Source: CAYMUN01 sp964393835
GTDB taxonomy: Bacteria; Patescibacteriota; Saccharimonadia; Saccharimonadales; UBA4665
Length of the DNA: 64,000 nt
Assembly (NCBI GenBank): GCA_964393835.1
Contig: CAYMUN010000003.1
Coordinates: 1 to 64,000, forward strand
Direction of reading: 5' to 3'
Under the pieces are notes generated by a model. The model made no database searches. It was given only the letters and a program-made list of their open reading frames with translations, and was not told the DNA's origin. The position numbers were made by a program, and so were the translations under genes. Below, piece by piece: positions 53,590 to 61,775 of the stretch (positions are counted from its first letter, which is position 1; each line of letters starts with the position of its first letter).

Positions 53590-54510
53590 TTAATCAGTGC
53601 CCCAACTCCCAACGATTTCACTTGCCGCGGCATGCCTCCTAAATCCTAGTTCCCGCTGTTCCTTGGCTACTTCGCCATGGGCCGCGCGGACGCTTAGGGC
53701 GAGGTCATGGGCGGCTCTGTGGTGTATGCTGCCCTGCCCTGTCGCGTCGCTGAGCGTCTCTAGCAGATCCTGATAACAGGCATCCTGCGCCTCCAGCACT
53801 AATTCTCTTTCTGCTTCCTGAGGATCGTAGGAGGAGATTAAATCAAACGCAAATGTGGCTAACTGAAGCTTTATCTCGCGAGGAAGCAGAGCGCCAATTT
53901 TTACGTCTCTCTTCTCGCGTTTAACTAATATTTCATCAACTATGTCAGTAGCAGCCCATAATGCCCGGTTGCGCTGCTGGACTGTGGGATCTGTTCCATG
54001 AAATTTATCCTGGGCAATTTGGGCGTATGCTTGCAGAGCATAGCAGTAGGTGCTGAGAAGCGCGATTCTATTTGGCGGCCATGCCGGCTTATCGCGCACA
54101 TCCTCAAGAGCAGTATTCTTTATGGAGACAAGTTTCTGCCGGGCCGCTTGTATACCAGCCTCGGCGGCTTCCCGAATTTCGAGATGAGCATTTGGGTTTA
54201 CCTTGGATGCTCCTTCGGCAATAATTCGCGGTACTTTTAGCCCGCCGTCTTCATTCATGCTCAAAGAAAGCTCGGCAAAGTATATGGCTGTTCCTGCCAG
54301 CAAGCGAGCAGGAGTGCTATTGCCTAGCGCAGCTTCTTGCATAGCCTGCAGGTGCAGTACGCTTGAGGCGCCGAGGAGATCGCTTGCGTCAAAGCGTTCG
54401 TCGTACTCAGCCTCGAGAGCTAAGTCTTCGGCGCATTGGGGATCATCCATCGCCTCTCCAAAGGCTATAAGCCAATGAGGCGTGGTTTCGCTGGATAATT
54501 CTCGAGTCAT
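53590..54510 (-). CDS. Helical hypothetical protein, divergent from Xre-like gene
   Basis: 306 residues, almost all helix and Ala/Glu rich, without signal peptide, membrane segment or known catalytic motif. Blocks such as LLAGTAIYFAELSLS, EIREAAEAGIQAARQKLV and LLSTYCYALQAYAQIAQDK resemble helical-repeat packing. A TATAAT (54521-54526) ends 10 nt before the ATG. It is encoded head to head with the Xre/MbcA-like regulator, which suggests a functional pair or shared control. No RES or other toxin motif is seen. Function unknown. Confidence 0.55.
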   Translation of the reverse strand: MTRELSSETTPHWLIAFGEAMDDPQCAEDLALEAEYDERFDASDLLGASSVLHLQAMQEAALGNSTPARLLAGTAIYFAELSLSMNEDGGLKVPRIIAEGASKVNPNAHLEIREAAEAGIQAARQKLVSIKNTALEDVRDKPAWPPNRIALLSTYCYALQAYAQIAQDKFHGTDPTVQQRNRALWAATDIVDEILVKREKRDVKIGALLPREIKLQLATFAFDLISSYDPQEAERELVLEAQDACYQDLLETLSDATGQGSIHHRAAHDLALSVRAAHGEVAKEQRELGFRRHAAASEIVGSWGTD

Positions 54511-54611
54511 ACCTCAGCCTATTATATCATTATTCTACCCAATTGACAGGCTGGCGTATTACACCCGCCGTCAAGGGGATAGATGAGTAACGGATGTCGC
54601 GAGGACGGTAT

Positions 54612-54640
54612 TTGCTTTGGATAACAAGAGATGTTAAGAT
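54612..54640 (+). promoter_or_regulatory. Promoter of the Xre-like gene
   Basis: TTGCTT (54612-54617) and TAAGAT (54635-54640) are 17 bp apart, the ideal spacing. The -10 box ends 7 nt before the ATG at 54648, so the mRNA should be leaderless. The 137-bp gap between the two divergent genes also holds the opposing TATAAT at 54521-54526. Confidence 0.55.
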
Positions 54641-54647
54641 ATGTATT

Positions 54648-55043
54648 ATGCCCCCACCTCGCCCCTATAATCTTGACCCTGGTTCTATTATGGAAGGTCT
54701 TCAACCTACCGCCAGCACGCAAGCCCGGACTCGCGCCCTAATTGAGGCTGGCATTCCATCTTATGCCGTCGCTGAAGCGACGGGGGTCACTATCAAAAGT
54801 GTCCGTAACTGGACAAATAGCAACGCAGAACCTCGAAAATCGGCAGCCAAAGTGCTCGATAGTATGCGGCTGGTTATGAATGAGTTATTAACAGGCGGCC
54901 TACCGCCTGAAGAGGCGGCAATGTTTCTTAGAAGTGGCACCGAACCTGAACCCCACCACGTGCCTTTGGAAATAATTGCTGAAAAGCCAGAGATAGTTTT
55001 TGCTTTAGCTGATCAAGTTCTAGAAAAACGCCGACAGTCGTAG
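54648..55043 (+). CDS. Xre/MbcA/ParS-like helix-turn-helix protein
   Basis: 131 residues from the ATG at 54648. A helix-turn-helix (about 28-55, YAVAEATGVTIKSVRNWTN) precedes a C-terminal part resembling the toxin-binding domain of Xre/MbcA/ParS antitoxins: AAMFLRSG, VPLEIIAEKPEIVFALADQVL. Such antitoxins normally pair with a RES-domain toxin encoded just downstream, but here the next gene is convergent purE with no gap. It may be an orphan regulator, or a partner of the divergent 306-aa protein. Confidence 0.65.
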   Translation: MPPPRPYNLDPGSIMEGLQPTASTQARTRALIEAGIPSYAVAEATGVTIKSVRNWTNSNAEPRKSAAKVLDSMRLVMNELLTGGLPPEEAAMFLRSGTEPEPHHVPLEIIAEKPEIVFALADQVLEKRRQS

Positions 55044-55577
55044 TTATTCGTTGAGCAAAGATTCCCAGCCTTGAGTTTGGATGGCGGCGTCTATTTCTAG
55101 GACGGCGTCGTGCTGTTTCCGTACGAAGTCGGCATATTTTTCGGCGAGCACGGGGTCACTGAGAGCCAGGATGCGGATGGCTAACAGGGCGCCATTGCGG
55201 GCGCCGTTTTCGGGCATGGTGGCCAGCGGGATGCCGGCCGGCATCTTGATGCTTGACCAAAAGGCCTCGTGGCCGTTAGTCTCGCCGCGGACTGGGATGG
55301 CAATCACCGGCAAGGTGGTTTCAGAAGCGGTCATGCCGGGCAGATGGGCGGAGCCGCCAGCGCCGGCGATGATGACTTTGATGCCCCGGCCAGCGGCCTC
55401 TTGGGCGTAGGCTGACATTTCCTCGGGGGTACGGTGGGCCGAAACGACCCGGACTTCGTGGGGGACGCTGAATTCTTCGAGGACTTTGGCGGCCGGGCCC
55501 ATGACCTGCAAGTCTGAATCCGATCCCATTATTATGCCGACGAACGGATTGGACGGGTTAGCGGTGTCGTTATCCAT
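55044..55577 (-). CDS. purE: N5-carboxyaminoimidazole ribonucleotide mutase
   Basis: Class I PurE, which moves the carboxyl group of N5-CAIR to make CAIR. 177 residues with GIIMGSDSDLQVM, VVSAHRTPEEM, AGAGGSAHLPGMTA and PENGARNGALLA. A strong TAGGAGG site precedes the ATG. It follows purK by 8 nt, consistent with the two-step PurK-PurE route. Confidence 0.96.
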   Translation of the reverse strand: MDNDTANPSNPFVGIIMGSDSDLQVMGPAAKVLEEFSVPHEVRVVSAHRTPEEMSAYAQEAAGRGIKVIIAGAGGSAHLPGMTASETTLPVIAIPVRGETNGHEAFWSSIKMPAGIPLATMPENGARNGALLAIRILALSDPVLAEKYADFVRKQHDAVLEIDAAIQTQGWESLLNE

Positions 55578-55585
55578 GATTCCTC

Positions 55586-56716
55586 CTAAATGCTGATGAT
55601 GACGCGGGCCATGTGGGCTCGCTCCCTGGCTTCTTCAAGCGTATTACCGACTGAGGTGATATGACCCATTTTGCGGTCGATTTTGGTCGGTGATTTGCCA
55701 TAGAGATGTAGGGTAGTATGCGGGTTTTTAGTTGCTTTGTCGATGCCCTGGGGTCGGGGGGCACCGTCACGCTCGCCGAGAATGTTGATCATTACGGCCG
55801 CCGGCACGATCATGTCGGTCGGGCCGAGCGGTAAGCCGGTGATGGCCCGGATGTGCTGCTCAAATTGCGAAGTGACGCAGGCCTCGGTGGTGTAATGGCC
55901 GCTGTTGTGGACGCGGGGAGCGATTTCGTTGACGATGATCTCGCCAGTCTCTGTTAAAAATAGTTCGATGCCAAAAACGCCGGCGCCCTCCAGGTGGTCA
56001 GCGACATGTAGCGCGACCTGGCGGGCTTGGACGGCGGCGGTGTCGGGAATCGGCGCCGGCGCCAGGACTTCGACGCAGATGTTGCGTTCTTGAATGGTTT
56101 CTACCACCGGGTAAGCCGCTACTTCTCCGCTGATACCGCGGGCGACCATTACCGCTAGTTCTTTTTGGAACGGCACGAATTTTTCGGCATACAGTTGCTG
56201 AGTGTCAAAGGCGACGAAGGCTTTTTTGATATCGGCCGGGCTTTTGACGATCATGTTTCCTCGACCATCGTAGGCGCCCCGCCGAGTTTTAAGCAACATT
56301 TTGCCGCCGAATTCCTCAAGGGCTAAACGAGCCGAGGTCTCATCAGTGATTTCCGTAAACAAGGCCACCGGGATGCCGGCCGCCTGTAAAAATTGTTTTT
56401 GGATTAATTTGTCCTGGATCATGGCGATAGTGGCCGGTGCCGGATTGACCGCCTTACCGAGTGAGGCGAGTTCTTGCAGTAGCTTGGTGTCCAGGTGCTC
56501 GATTTCGACCGTAATGTAATCAGCCCGCCCAGCTAGCTGCCGGAGGGCAGTTTCATCATACAGATCGCTGATAATCTGCTCGGCGCCGACCTGTTTGGCT
56601 GGTGAATTGGGGCCCGGATCGACGACTACCACCTGGAAGCCCAGCGGCAGTGCTGCCTGGGTCAACATCCGGCCCAGCTGGCCGCCGCCGATAATCCCGA
56701 TCGTCCCTGGGTTCAT
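55586..56716 (-). CDS. purK: N5-carboxyaminoimidazole ribonucleotide synthase
   Basis: ATP-grasp enzyme carboxylating AIR with bicarbonate. 376 residues opening with IGIIGGGQLGRML. KTRRGAYDGRGN, EKFVPFQKELAVMVAR and NEIAPRVHNSGHYT are PurK landmarks. Its start lies 27 bp from the divergent purC start, with a -10-like TATGAT ending 6 nt before the ATG. Confidence 0.96.
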   Translation of the reverse strand: MNPGTIGIIGGGQLGRMLTQAALPLGFQVVVVDPGPNSPAKQVGAEQIISDLYDETALRQLAGRADYITVEIEHLDTKLLQELASLGKAVNPAPATIAMIQDKLIQKQFLQAAGIPVALFTEITDETSARLALEEFGGKMLLKTRRGAYDGRGNMIVKSPADIKKAFVAFDTQQLYAEKFVPFQKELAVMVARGISGEVAAYPVVETIQERNICVEVLAPAPIPDTAAVQARQVALHVADHLEGAGVFGIELFLTETGEIIVNEIAPRVHNSGHYTTEACVTSQFEQHIRAITGLPLGPTDMIVPAAVMINILGERDGAPRPQGIDKATKNPHTTLHLYGKSPTKIDRKMGHITSVGNTLEEARERAHMARVIISI

Positions 56717-56722
56717 ACCTTA

Positions 56723-56737
56723 ATCATACCGTATAAT
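56723..56737. promoter_or_regulatory. Back-to-back leaderless promoters of purK and purC
   Basis: Only 27 bp separate the divergent start codons. A minus-strand TATGAT (56723-56728) ends 6 nt from the purK ATG, and a plus-strand TATAAT (56732-56737) ends 6 nt from the purC ATG. Each -35 zone would fall inside the other gene's first codons, so the two polymerases should compete. GGAGGT between TATAAT and purC could also act as a ribosome-binding site if initiation is further upstream. Confidence 0.5.
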
Positions 56738-56743
56738 GGAGGT

Positions 56744-57703
56744 ATGACGCAGACTGTTCCCTCGACCGACTTTCGATTTCCCGGCCAGACGGCCCTGTAT
56801 CACGGCAAAGTGCGGGATATGTACAGTCTGAGCGACGAACGGCTGGTGGCAGTGGCGACCGATCGGATTTCGGCCTTTGACGTTATTTTGCCGCGAGCCA
56901 TTCCCTACAAAGGTCAGGTACTGAATCAGTTAGCGGCCCATTTCTTAGAAACTAGTCGGCAAGTCGTGCCAAACTGGCTGCTGGACGTGCCGGATCCAAA
57001 TGCCAGCGTCGGGCACAAGGCCGTGCCGTTTAAGCTGGAAATGGTGATCCGCAGCGTGTTGGTCGGCCATGCCTGGCGCGAGTACTCGACTGGCGCCCGG
57101 ACGCTGTGCGGCGAAGCGCTGCCCGAGGGCCTGCAGCAGTACGATCGCCTGCCAGCGCCAATTATCACTCCGACCACCAAAGCCGAAGCCGGTCATGACG
57201 AGGATATTTCGATGGCAGCAGCTATAGCGCAGGGGGTAGTGAGCGAGGAAGAAGCCGAGGTTTTAGTCAAACACACCCGGGCTCTGTTTGCCCATGGTCA
57301 AAAACTGGCTGCCGCCCGTGGGCTGGTACTGGCAGACACTAAGTATGAATTCGGAAAATTAGGGGATCAAATCATCTTAATTGACGAGATTCATACGCCG
57401 GATTCGTCACGGTACTTTTACGCCGACAGCTATGAAGCCTATGTTGACGGAGACAAGTCGAGCGCCCCCCGTCATTTATCTAAAGAATTCGTCCGCGAAT
57501 GGTTAATGGAACACGGTTTTAGCGGCCAAGCCGGCCAAGCTATCCCTGAGCTGGACGACGAATTCGTGACGGCGGTTTCGGAGCGCTATATCGAACTATA
57601 CGAAAAACTGACCGGTGAGGCCTTCGTCAAAGCCGACTCTAGCGATATACTTAAGCGTATAGAAACCAACCTTACCAATTACCTGAAAGAGAGTCCTGCA
57701 TGA
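56744..57703 (+). CDS. purC: SAICAR synthetase
   Basis: Couples CAIR with aspartate. 319 residues, the longer form resembling yeast Ade1 rather than the short bacterial enzyme of about 240. HGKVRDMYSL, VATDRISAFDVILP, EMVIRSVLVGHAWREY, LADTKYEFGK and LIDEIHTPDSSRYF are diagnostic. It overlaps purB by ATGA. Confidence 0.96.
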   Translation: MTQTVPSTDFRFPGQTALYHGKVRDMYSLSDERLVAVATDRISAFDVILPRAIPYKGQVLNQLAAHFLETSRQVVPNWLLDVPDPNASVGHKAVPFKLEMVIRSVLVGHAWREYSTGARTLCGEALPEGLQQYDRLPAPIITPTTKAEAGHDEDISMAAAIAQGVVSEEEAEVLVKHTRALFAHGQKLAAARGLVLADTKYEFGKLGDQIILIDEIHTPDSSRYFYADSYEAYVDGDKSSAPRHLSKEFVREWLMEHGFSGQAGQAIPELDDEFVTAVSERYIELYEKLTGEAFVKADSSDILKRIETNLTNYLKESPA

Positions 57704-59094
57704 AACCGATTAACTTACCAATGGTCGATTCCTCCCCTAATTACAGCGCCATCGATCCGCTGGACAGCCGCTACTATGACTCTAATATCGCCTGCTACTT
57801 GTCAGAACGCGCCCGGGTTGCTTACCAGGCTTATGTCGAAGCCGCCCTGGCCCACACCCTGGCTGATTTTGAGGTTTGTTCCAAAGAGATCGCTGAGGCC
57901 ATCGAGATCGCCGCCGGTAAAGTGACTGCCGAAGCCGTCGCCGAAGAAGAAAAAACCACCAAACACGATGTCAAAGCGCTGGTTAACTGCATCAAGGCGC
58001 AGCTACCTGACGAAGCCAAGCCGTACGTCCATTTTGGCGCCACTTCGTATGATATCGTGGCCACGGCCCTCAGTCTGCAGCTGCGCGCGGCTACCAATGA
58101 GCTCGTGATTCCACGGCTGCTTGACCTCCAAAAAACCTTGTTGGATCTGACCCGGAAATATGCTGAAACGGTGCAGATCGGCCGTACCCACGGCCAACAT
58201 GCCGTGCCGATAACGTTTGGTTTTGCCATGGCCGAGTATGTCAGCCGTATTGGCGAGACGACTATGGCGCTACGGGATCTGAGCGCTGCCCTGCCCGGTA
58301 AATTCTCCGGCGCCGTCGGTGCCTATAACGCCCTGAGTCTTTTCGTCGATGACCCGCTGAAATTTGAACAAACTGTCCTTGGCTATCTCGACATCAAGGC
58401 CGCTCCTTACTCCACTCAGATTATTCCGGCTGAGTATTACGTCCGCTTGATTGACGAGCTAGCTATCGCTGCCAACATCATGGCCAACCTGGGCCACGAC
58501 ATGCGCCACCTGCAGCGCACTGAGATAGCCGAAGTCCGCGAGGCCTTTGCGGCCGGCCAGACCGGCAGCAGCACCATGGCTCACAAACGCAATCCCTGGA
58601 ATTTCGAGAATGTTATCAGCATGTCCAAGCAAGTTACCGCTCAAGTAGTTAACGCCAATCTCAATATCAGCAGTGAGCACCAGCGTGACCTGACGGATTC
58701 GGCTTCGGCCCGTTTTTATGGCGTGGTGGTGGCCAGCGTTGCTGCCATGGCTCAGCGTCTCAATACGGTGATGGCTAAAATCGAAGTCGATGCTGATACT
58801 ATGCAAAAGAATCTTTACCTGAGCGGCGGTGCTATCGCTGCCGAGCCGCTGTACTTACTCCTCGAGAAATATGGCCACACTACGGCCCACGAAGCCAGCA
58901 AGGCGCTGGCTCATCAGGCGCTCGATGTCGGCCAATCCTTATATGAAGTGGCAGCAGCGGACAGTAGCATTGCCGATTACTTTGGGCAGTTCACCGATAC
59001 TGAGAGGATCATTTTGCGAGAGCCCGAAAAACACTACACCGGCCTAGCCGCCCAAAAAGCCCGCGCTATTTACAGCCAGTGGGCCAAAGACTAA
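57700..59094 (+). CDS. purB: Adenylosuccinate lyase
   Basis: Removes fumarate from SAICAR and from adenylosuccinate, serving both IMP and AMP synthesis. 464 residues. DPLDSRYYDS near the start, VHFGATSYDIVATA, QIGRTHGQHAVP with the catalytic His, and the family loop GSSTMAHKRNPWNFENV (usually GSSxMPxKxNP, here MAHKRNP). Coupled to purC and convergent with purH 10 nt away. Confidence 0.96.
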   Translation: MKPINLPMVDSSPNYSAIDPLDSRYYDSNIACYLSERARVAYQAYVEAALAHTLADFEVCSKEIAEAIEIAAGKVTAEAVAEEEKTTKHDVKALVNCIKAQLPDEAKPYVHFGATSYDIVATALSLQLRAATNELVIPRLLDLQKTLLDLTRKYAETVQIGRTHGQHAVPITFGFAMAEYVSRIGETTMALRDLSAALPGKFSGAVGAYNALSLFVDDPLKFEQTVLGYLDIKAAPYSTQIIPAEYYVRLIDELAIAANIMANLGHDMRHLQRTEIAEVREAFAAGQTGSSTMAHKRNPWNFENVISMSKQVTAQVVNANLNISSEHQRDLTDSASARFYGVVVASVAAMAQRLNTVMAKIEVDADTMQKNLYLSGGAIAAEPLYLLLEKYGHTTAHEASKALAHQALDVGQSLYEVAAADSSIADYFGQFTDTERIILREPEKHYTGLAAQKARAIYSQWAKD

Positions 59095-59104
59095 TCATAC
59101 TAAT

Positions 59105-60775
59105 TTAATGGAGGTAAAAGCCGCGAGCGATTTTATCAGGTGCCATCGCGATCGCTACGTCGTACTGGCGCAAGGTTTCGATGATCTTTTCGTCACCGAC
59201 CGAACCGCTAGAGGTCAAGACGGCGCGGATTCCAGCTTTGGCAAGCAGCTCGGGCCCGTCTGGAAACGGAAAGAAGCTGTCACTGTAGGCGGTGGCACCA
59301 GCCAGTTTTTGCTTTTCAAGGCTGACTTTTAGGGTCAAGGCAGCCTCGCCTGCGGCGAGCTCCGGCATAGCCGAGGTGGTACGAGTCAGGGCTAGCTGAC
59401 CGGCTCCAACCCGATCTTGTTGGCCGACACCATTCCCGATCAGCTGGCCATCTTTGACGAGAGTAATCGTATTACTGTTAGAAGTAGAGCCAACAGCCCA
59501 GCCAAGTATCATGTCGCGCTTCTGCTGGTCGCTGGCTTCGCCATGGAGCTGCATATACTCTGCCGCCAGATCCATAACAAAGTCGTAATTTGGTTGCTCG
59601 AGCATGCCGCCACGGACAGGCCGCTGGCGGCGGCTAGCATCAAGTGAAGTTTCGTCTAGGGCTGCTAAAGCCGGATTAACTACGACGCGCAGTTTATTGC
59701 GACTCAGTAATTCCAAGGCTTCGTCAGTCACGGAGGATCCAATGACGCCGTCCAGGAGGCGGGGACGGTCACCCTCCATGGCATAATGCATGAGCGCTTC
59801 GGCCACTGCCTTGTCAATCTCGCCGTTGATCATGATAACGCCGCCAAAGATTGCCCGGGTGTCGCCAAGCAGCATCTTTTGCACGGCTTCGACAGAATCC
59901 TTCCCTACCGCCGCCCCGCAGGCATTACCGTGCTTCACGCCGACGGCAATGGCTGGTACCGCCTTGAAGTTTCGCTGAAAACCGGCGGCCAGATGCGTGA
60001 CTGTTTGCAGCAGCCGATCAATATCGGTCATATTGATAAAACTGCGTTCCATACCCTGGACATGCTCGAACTGATCAATGCCCAAGAGATCGATAGCTAC
60101 GCGGTTATCCGCATAAAACCCGGCCGGATTTTGCCAGGGGTTTTCGCCGTACTTAGTCGGGCTGCTGATACGGGCCACTGAGCCGCTGACTGCGTCGCCT
60201 CCGAGGTACTTGGCAGAAGTCAGGATATAACGAGCGACTTCGTATTCGGCCCGGGCTGCCAGCGCATCGAGAAACACCGCTTCATCAGGCTTCCCGGCTT
60301 GTAGCCATTCCAGCACTAATTGTCGTTGCTCGGCGTGCGACAGCACGATTCGGCGGCCCTTGGCTGCCGAACGCAGCATTGTCGGGCCGCCGATGTCGGT
60401 CTGCTGGATAACGTCTTGCTTAGTTGAGCCTGGCTGGGCGATGGTTGCTTCTAAAGGGTACATGTCGACACATACCAGATCGATAACGGGTAGTTTTAAG
60501 GCAGCCATTTCAGTCATGTCTTCGGCGTTACCTTTGTCGGCCAGCAGCCCGGCTGAAATCTCTCTCGACAAAGTGACCACCCGATGCCCGAGGATCGCTT
60601 CTCCGCCCACCAAAGAGGCAACGTCTTGAACGGCAATTCCTGCGTCTTGGATCGCCCGGGCGGTACCGCCAGAAGCGTATACTTGCCAACCCAACGCAAC
60701 CAAACCACGAGCAAAATCTACAATCCCCGTCTTGTCATACACCGAAAGTAAGGCGATACCGGCACTGTCGCTCAT
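59105..60775 (-). CDS. purH: Bifunctional AICAR transformylase / IMP cyclohydrolase
   Basis: Last two steps to IMP. 556 residues. The N-terminal cyclohydrolase has SVYDKTG and ASGGTAR, but the usual RVKTLHPxxHGG reads RVVTLSREISAG, so the substrate-binding Lys and His-Pro are lost. The Tyr of MYP and the Asp and Lys of DIGGPTMLRSAAK remain. The transformylase has GVKHGNACG with its catalytic Lys-His and SDSFFPFPDG. It overlaps the upstream secreted-protein gene by ATGA. Confidence 0.93.
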   Translation of the reverse strand: MSDSAGIALLSVYDKTGIVDFARGLVALGWQVYASGGTARAIQDAGIAVQDVASLVGGEAILGHRVVTLSREISAGLLADKGNAEDMTEMAALKLPVIDLVCVDMYPLEATIAQPGSTKQDVIQQTDIGGPTMLRSAAKGRRIVLSHAEQRQLVLEWLQAGKPDEAVFLDALAARAEYEVARYILTSAKYLGGDAVSGSVARISSPTKYGENPWQNPAGFYADNRVAIDLLGIDQFEHVQGMERSFINMTDIDRLLQTVTHLAAGFQRNFKAVPAIAVGVKHGNACGAAVGKDSVEAVQKMLLGDTRAIFGGVIMINGEIDKAVAEALMHYAMEGDRPRLLDGVIGSSVTDEALELLSRNKLRVVVNPALAALDETSLDASRRQRPVRGGMLEQPNYDFVMDLAAEYMQLHGEASDQQKRDMILGWAVGSTSNSNTITLVKDGQLIGNGVGQQDRVGAGQLALTRTTSAMPELAAGEAALTLKVSLEKQKLAGATAYSDSFFPFPDGPELLAKAGIRAVLTSSGSVGDEKIIETLRQYDVAIAMAPDKIARGFYLH

Positions 60776-61719
60776 CTGGCTCCCGCATATTCATGTTTAT
60801 CAATACTATCTAGTATCGTATAGTTCTCTCGTGACGGCAAGCCGCCAGTCGCTGCGTAGCGATCGTCGGGCAAGCGATTTGGATTCGGCGGGCCGCCTCG
60901 GGGGTGGCCGGGGAAACAAAATCTAGGCCACACACCCCATAAAGTGACAAGTTTGGGCGCGACAGTTCCCGGTATTTCCAAGTCGGCCATACCCCAACCT
61001 TTCTTACCGTCGGCGCTTGTAATACGATAATGGGCGATGCCTTTAGCTGCCTGGAGCGGCACATAGTTGTAGGCCTTGCCGCTGCGCTGGTCATAGTTGA
61101 GAGCCAATTCATCCTCGCAGCCTGGTTCTAGTTTTTCATAATACGTAGGGCCTCCACAGGCGTGCTCGGGACAGTTAGCGTCAGTGCCGATGCTGCTTCG
61201 TATTCGCAGTTTGGGGATCTCGCCGTCACAGACACCGCGGCTGCGCTTGACAGTAATCGTACCGGCCCGCTGCGCCGCTTTTACCTTGGCAAGTTCGATA
61301 GCGCCACACTCATTATCGCTCGGGTGGCCAGCATGGAGTATTAGCCCGTACTCCCACATATCTTTGTCGTAATCCTTTTGGCGTGTGCCGGAGAGGACAA
61401 TGGTATCACCACCGGTTTTTCGACCGATCAAATTACCGGTAACGTAGCCGTCAAAGGTATTGGCGTAGTAAATGACAGCCTCAGGCAAGGCGTCTGAAGT
61501 AGCAATTGCCGGATCTTTGTCCCCTAGGGCTATCGATGGTGATTCAGCCAAGGCCCCTGCTGCCAGAGCGCCCATTACGGTTCCGACTGCCAGTAGGCTT
61601 GCGCGGCGCGCCCAAAGCCGCTGGAGACTATCAATTACGCCGGAGCGTCTTGTGACTGCCACCTCTAAGGCGTCATTTTGTACCACCTCTATAGCTGGCC
61701 TAGATTCACCTCGTATCAT
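60772..61719 (-). CDS. Exported Cys-containing protein coupled to purH
   Basis: 315 residues. A cytosolic lead of about 40 residues precedes one hydrophobic helix (about 41-58, SLLAVGTVMGALAAGALA), acting as signal anchor or uncleaved signal. The outer part holds six cysteines (NECGA, GVCDG, ANCPEHACGG, PGCED, RFCFPGH), suiting disulfide formation with VKOR. No known domain is visible. TACAAT ends 8 nt before the ATG. Its stop overlaps the purH start, an odd partnership for an exported protein. Confidence 0.65.
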   Translation of the reverse strand: MIRGESRPAIEVVQNDALEVAVTRRSGVIDSLQRLWARRASLLAVGTVMGALAAGALAESPSIALGDKDPAIATSDALPEAVIYYANTFDGYVTGNLIGRKTGGDTIVLSGTRQKDYDKDMWEYGLILHAGHPSDNECGAIELAKVKAAQRAGTITVKRSRGVCDGEIPKLRIRSSIGTDANCPEHACGGPTYYEKLEPGCEDELALNYDQRSGKAYNYVPLQAAKGIAHYRITSADGKKGWGMADLEIPGTVAPKLVTLWGVWPRFCFPGHPRGGPPNPNRLPDDRYAATGGLPSRENYTILDSIDKHEYAGAR

Positions 61720-61727
61720 CTGCCGCT

Positions 61728-61733
61728 ATTGTA
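61728..61733 (-). promoter_or_regulatory. -10 box of the exported-protein/purH unit
   Basis: Minus-strand TACAAT is separated by 8 nt from the ATG at 61719, the spacing of the other proposed leaderless genes in the window. It would drive purH as second gene. Confidence 0.4.
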
Positions 61734-61775
61734 GCTGTGAGAAATCTTACAGTAAAGCGGAGATTATTGTATTAA

